Part shown: positions 43,128 through 46,536 of the stretch, in pieces
Position numbering within the stretch: the first letter of the stretch is position 1
Layout of the letters: each line of letters starts with the position of its first letter
From: Spirochaetales bacterium UBA6872
Lineage (GTDB): Bacteria > Spirochaetota > Spirochaetia > Sphaerochaetales > Sphaerochaetaceae
Direction of reading: 5' to 3'
Assembly: GCA_002452215.1 (NCBI GenBank)
Contig: DKCO01000012.1
Span: 1-46,536 of the forward strand
Length of the DNA stretch: 46,536 nucleotides
The notes under the pieces: model-generated
Seen by the model: the letters and a program-made list of their open reading frames with translations, nothing else
Databases searched by the model: none
Told to the model about the DNA's origin: nothing
Translations under genes and position numbers: made by a program

Positions 43128-44939
43128 ATGAGAAAACACTTTTTATCACTATTTATCATCAGTTTGTTCGTTATTTTTGTATTCTCTGCTTGTGATGCAA
43201 ATCTACGCCAAGAACCAACAGGTAAAGCAACTATATCTGTAGAGAATAAAATAGAGAATTCTTCTTTTACTTCCGAAAGCAAAAAATCAAGCTCAAATAT
43301 CATTATCGCAGAATACATAATAACAGGCAAAGGCCCTAATGGTGCAAAGATCTATGAAACAGTGGATGCAAAAAATGCTACAGCATCTTTCGATTCTATG
43401 ACTGTTGGAGACTGGAACATAAAAGCAAAAGCAATAGACATCAACAACGTCACTGTTGGAGAAGGCAATGCTTCTACCAAAATAGACGAAGGCAAAGAGA
43501 ATCCAATAACTATCGATGTCAAAGAGAAAGAAGGCAAAGGAAAACTTGTTGTAAGCATTAACTGCACCAGAACTTCTCCTAATTCAAAAATGAATATAAA
43601 AGTCACTTCTGAAAAAGACAACAATGCTACCACTGAAGAACTCATTGAAGATAACGCAGGAAGCAATACATACTATTATTCAACTGTTCTTGATCTTGAT
43701 AATGGATTTTACAAAATTGATGTTATTGAAAACGAGACAGTGAAATACTCTGATCAATTCAGGATAGTAAACAACACAATAACATATTTCTATGGAGATC
43801 TAGACGATACTGGAACAGCAAAAATCAAAAGCACTCTCGCAAGAAATCCTGAGATAATGTTTTTATTCAAACAAGACACAGTTGCCCTAAATGGCATACT
43901 AAATCAATCTGCCAGTGTATTTCATCTGGATTTATCACCTCAAACAAACATTTATTATCAATGGAGCTATAAAGGGAATATTCTGGGATATAGCAAAAGT
44001 TTTCCTCTATCTTGGAACCTAGAAGAAAGTAAAACTGTTCCAGATAAAGGGAAAAACGTCCTCACATTTTCTGTAAAGATAGGCAATATAAATGGAGGGA
44101 AAACAATAGGTTCAAAAGATTTCTATTTCGAAGTAACAGATGCTGTCACAGAAACATCGTTGGCAGATGCTATCAATGCTCTGCCTGACAAATACGATTA
44201 TGGAATGCTTTCTTCTTATGAATCACACAACTACAATACATGTAAACTCAATAACACAGAAGTTTTGCTTTCTGATAATACAACTGCCACATTCAACACA
44301 AAAGATGGCGAAGCTATCGAACTAACAAGACATAAAATACACCAAGAAGACTACAACCTTATCAAAGGCAATGTCGAGATTACACACAACAATAAAACAA
44401 GCTATTATGTAATCGATAAAAACTCTCATTCGTATATACATTTCGATATAAACAATTCAAATGGAAGATTATATCCAACAAAAATCGAAGGGGAAAACAT
44501 TTTAAAAGATGGTGTAGATATTTCAAATAACAACCAGGAGCTTAAAAAACTTGCATCTTACTTTGTTGCACTCATCTTGGATGATAAAAAAACAGGTGTC
44601 ACATATGACAGTAGTAAAAACAGCACTATATCCTACTACGAATTTAAAAACTATAAATCTGGCAATTATTCTATTGATGGCACAGTTGAATTTCACAAAA
44701 ACAGCGATAATGTCGCTCAAAATCCTTACACAGCCAGTCTCGGGACAAGTCTAACATTCAGAAAAGACAACTCTAAAAATGTCCTGTCTTTCACTGTCAA
44801 TTACAAAAAGACAGGAAAGCAATATTCTGATATCGAAATCACTAATATTATCTTGGATGGGAAGGAATTTACAAAAGAGCAATTGGCACAAGAATCAATT
44901 GATAAAATAGAGCGTTTTGCTGGTTGCTCTAACAAATGA
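43128..44939 (+). CDS. Surface lipoprotein, paralogue 1
   Basis: 603 residues from ATG 43128, chosen because GAGGT is upstream and the protein then starts with a lipoprotein signal: basic MRK, a hydrophobic core and FSAC with lipid Cys22. An N-terminal beta-sandwich-like domain (about 30-150: GKATISVE, IAEYIITGKGPNG, SFDSMTVGDWNIKAKA) resembles Ig-like or PEGA-like modules. Later repeats of KDFYFEVT and NILKDGVDIS mark further beta domains; no enzyme motif is seen. Closely related to the next gene throughout its length, so the pair arose by tandem duplication. Probably exported and surface-exposed. It has its own promoter and terminator. Confidence 0.8.
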   Translation: MRKHFLSLFIISLFVIFVFSACDANLRQEPTGKATISVENKIENSSFTSESKKSSSNIIIAEYIITGKGPNGAKIYETVDAKNATASFDSMTVGDWNIKAKAIDINNVTVGEGNASTKIDEGKENPITIDVKEKEGKGKLVVSINCTRTSPNSKMNIKVTSEKDNNATTEELIEDNAGSNTYYYSTVLDLDNGFYKIDVIENETVKYSDQFRIVNNTITYFYGDLDDTGTAKIKSTLARNPEIMFLFKQDTVALNGILNQSASVFHLDLSPQTNIYYQWSYKGNILGYSKSFPLSWNLEESKTVPDKGKNVLTFSVKIGNINGGKTIGSKDFYFEVTDAVTETSLADAINALPDKYDYGMLSSYESHNYNTCKLNNTEVLLSDNTTATFNTKDGEAIELTRHKIHQEDYNLIKGNVEITHNNKTSYYVIDKNSHSYIHFDINNSNGRLYPTKIEGENILKDGVDISNNNQELKKLASYFVALILDDKKTGVTYDSSKNSTISYYEFKNYKSGNYSIDGTVEFHKNSDNVAQNPYTASLGTSLTFRKDNSKNVLSFTVNYKKTGKQYSDIEITNIILDGKEFTKEQLAQESIDKIERFAGCSNK

Positions 44940-44948
44940 TATAAGACA

Positions 44949-44981
44949 AAGGAAGCAGGATAAAAACTTGCTTCCTTTTTT
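44949..44981 (+). terminator. Rho-independent terminator between the two lipoprotein genes
   Basis: AAGGAAGCA (44949-44957) pairs perfectly with TGCTTCCTT (44969-44977) around an 11-nt loop, followed by T residues. Confidence 0.9.
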
Positions 44982-45014
44982 ATAACGCCCACAAAAACTA
45001 AAGTTTACACCTCA

Positions 45015-45067
45015 TTGACATATCATTACGGGGGGGGTACTATCTTCTGTTCTACCCTTTATGGAGG
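45015..45067 (+). promoter_or_regulatory. Promoter with G8 tract in the -35/-10 spacer, lipoprotein paralogue 2
   Basis: TTGACA (45015-45020) and TACTAT (45038-45043) are separated by exactly 17 bp, of which the last eight (45030-45037) are G. A strong RBS, GGAGG (45063-45067), precedes ATG 45077. Gain or loss of a G would move the spacer away from its optimum and change promoter strength, as in known phase-variable promoters. Confidence 0.75.
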
Positions 45068-45076
45068 TCAATTGTC

Positions 45077-46522
45077 ATGAAAAGACTGAATTGTTTTCTT
45101 CTCGCCATTTGCTTGGTTGCTATTTTCACTCTCGCAAGTTGCGACATAAACCCGCACAAAACAGCAGAACCAAAAGGAAAAGCAACTATCTCTATAGCTA
45201 CCAATATAGAAGATTCATCTAACTCTTCTGGAGGAACAAATCAAAGTACAACAACACTCTTCATAAAAGAGTACAAAATAACAGCAACTGGCCCTAACGG
45301 TACAAAGATTGATAAAACTGTAGAGGCTGAAGAAGTTGAGAAAGCTGCAGTATCATATGATTCTTTGACTATTGGAAACTGGAAGATTGAAGTAGAAGCA
45401 CTAAACTACAATGGTGTTATTGTTGGAAAAGGCTCTTCTAGTATTCAAATAGAAGAAGATAAAGAAAACACAGCAACAATAAGCGTAAATGAGCAAGCTG
45501 GCGAAGGAAAACTCCTTGTACAGATACAATATCCAAAACAATATACAACAAAAACACCAAGTAAAGAATTATCGTTAAAACTATCTTCAAAGGATATCTC
45601 TCTTGATCGTGTTGGAAAAAACGGAAACGATTACTACTATACACTAATGGATCTTGAAAATGGCTTTTACAATATCCAAATCACAGACAAAAGCAATAAT
45701 GAAATATACTCAGGTGATATAAGAGTTGTAAATGATGCTATAACATCAATCACTGCATCAGTGGATAAAAATAATGCTATCTCAAAAAAAGCAATCATTA
45801 TCAATCTACCTGAATTATCCTTTGATGCAGATAACTATGTTGCTCAAAATTGTTCGAATTATTTTATGCAATTTTTTTATGATACTCACGACAACGGTGA
45901 GAGTATTTATAGCGATATCATTTGCTTTGGATTAGATTGTGATAATAAACCTTTATACAACGATACCACCCAAAAGCATCTTTCAGTTGATATCAAAGAT
46001 AAGAACCTAACTATAGGAAAGCATAAACTTACTCTTAATCTAAAAGTTGGTGATGTGAATAAAAATACGACTCTTTGCTCAAAGGATTTCTATTTTGAAG
46101 TAACAAAACCTGTTGAAGAGGACACATTGAACAATCTAATAATCAATGCTCTTCCAGAGAATTTCCTTTGTGGCAATCAGACAGAGTCAGACTATCCTTC
46201 ATATGTCGATTTTTTACTTTCTGCTAATGGCACAAAAGCAACTCTTCACGATAACACTCCTGTCACATTCAATACCGATGAAGGAAAATTTATCACAATA
46301 CAAAGCGATTACCAACTTACCAGCAGTGAAACTACTTATAACATCGTTGGTAATATCGATATCACTCACGACAAGATTACTAGCAAATATCAAATCGATT
46401 CTTTAAACTTTGATGCTACTCTCTCTTACAATGGATTATGTGCATCGAATATCTCTGGAAATAATATTCTAAAAGATGATAAAGATATTTCTAAAAACCA
46501 GGCTGAGCTTGAAAAGTGTTGA
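45077..46522 (+). CDS. Surface lipoprotein, paralogue 2 (C-terminally shorter)
   Basis: 481 residues. The signal peptide ends in LASC with lipid Cys22. The domains follow paralogue 1: GKATISI, IKEYKITATGPNG, YDSLTIGNWKIE, KDFYFEVT, then NILKDDKDIS. At the position where paralogue 1 continues for about 125 more residues, this one ends (AELEKC, then TGA 46520-46522). The window ends 14 nt later, so I cannot tell whether this is the natural end, a frameshift or a nonsense change. Expression is probably phase-variable through the G8 promoter spacer. Confidence 0.75.
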   Translation: MKRLNCFLLAICLVAIFTLASCDINPHKTAEPKGKATISIATNIEDSSNSSGGTNQSTTTLFIKEYKITATGPNGTKIDKTVEAEEVEKAAVSYDSLTIGNWKIEVEALNYNGVIVGKGSSSIQIEEDKENTATISVNEQAGEGKLLVQIQYPKQYTTKTPSKELSLKLSSKDISLDRVGKNGNDYYYTLMDLENGFYNIQITDKSNNEIYSGDIRVVNDAITSITASVDKNNAISKKAIIINLPELSFDADNYVAQNCSNYFMQFFYDTHDNGESIYSDIICFGLDCDNKPLYNDTTQKHLSVDIKDKNLTIGKHKLTLNLKVGDVNKNTTLCSKDFYFEVTKPVEEDTLNNLIINALPENFLCGNQTESDYPSYVDFLLSANGTKATLHDNTPVTFNTDEGKFITIQSDYQLTSSETTYNIVGNIDITHDKITSKYQIDSLNFDATLSYNGLCASNISGNNILKDDKDISKNQAELEKC

Positions 46523-46536
46523 CAACGGGATAAAAC

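Noticed and set aside
1..46536. CRISPR array, tRNA or rRNA genes
   Set aside because: No regularly spaced repeats and no RNA-gene signature were found by eye on either strand.

Overview
The window is a chromosomal segment of an AT-rich, probably anaerobic bacterium. Lipoproteins with FSAC/LASC lipoboxes, a very large cytoplasmic GH13 protein, a poly-G tract in a surface-lipoprotein promoter and the style of the housekeeping proteins suggest a host-associated spirochaete of the Treponema/Sphaerochaeta type. That placement is inference; no rRNA is present to confirm it.

Layout. 1-8.2 kb holds plus-strand metabolism: a partial gene end, a GH13 alpha-glucan enzyme, NADP-type glutamate dehydrogenase, a DUF1846 protein and an NSS sodium symporter. 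Three of these genes end in clear intrinsic terminators. 8.2-11.4 kb is an eroded accessory patch: a GNAT fragment, a NERD/zinc-ribbon protein coupled to a trypsin-like lipoprotein, and a heavily decayed TnpB (IS200/IS605) relic. 11.4-18.8 kb carries an Hpt-like protein, a PfkB sugar kinase coupled to a CoA-binding protein, asnB behind a leader terminator, a GNAT protein, an alpha/beta-hydrolase that has lost its catalytic Ser and His, an orphan Vsr and a MATE pump. 18.8-28.1 kb holds a candidate small RNA with two anti-Shine-Dalgarno motifs, a small hypothetical, a DUF362 ferredoxin, dCMP deaminase, a one-chain molybdenum hydroxylase, nifS-nifU, a YkgJ protein, surE and a degenerate galactokinase homologue. 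28.2-31.6 kb is a three-gene xanthine-dehydrogenase-like operon. Its FeS and FAD subunits keep their motifs, but its molybdopterin subunit appears to have lost its active site. 31.6-38.3 kb is the dnaE-yggT-recG-HD housekeeping run. 38.3-40.8 kb is a second accessory patch: a truncated GNAT, an AAA/DUF4143 ATPase behind phased palindromes, and an internally deleted IS3 relic. 40.9-46.5 kb carries an SDF symporter with a membrane protein, then two tandem paralogous lipoproteins.

Two regulatory themes stand out. First, at least eight genes have a sigma70-like promoter whose -10 hexamer lies only 6-10 nt before the ATG, with no usable ribosome-binding site. This implies leaderless mRNAs and corrects several apparent upstream starts. 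Second, the second lipoprotein has a TTGACA/TACTAT promoter whose 17-bp spacer ends in eight consecutive G residues, a classic arrangement for phase variation by slippage. Around these sit several apparent pseudo-enzymes (hydrolase, galactokinase, Mo subunit) whose reading frames are intact but whose catalytic residues are replaced.
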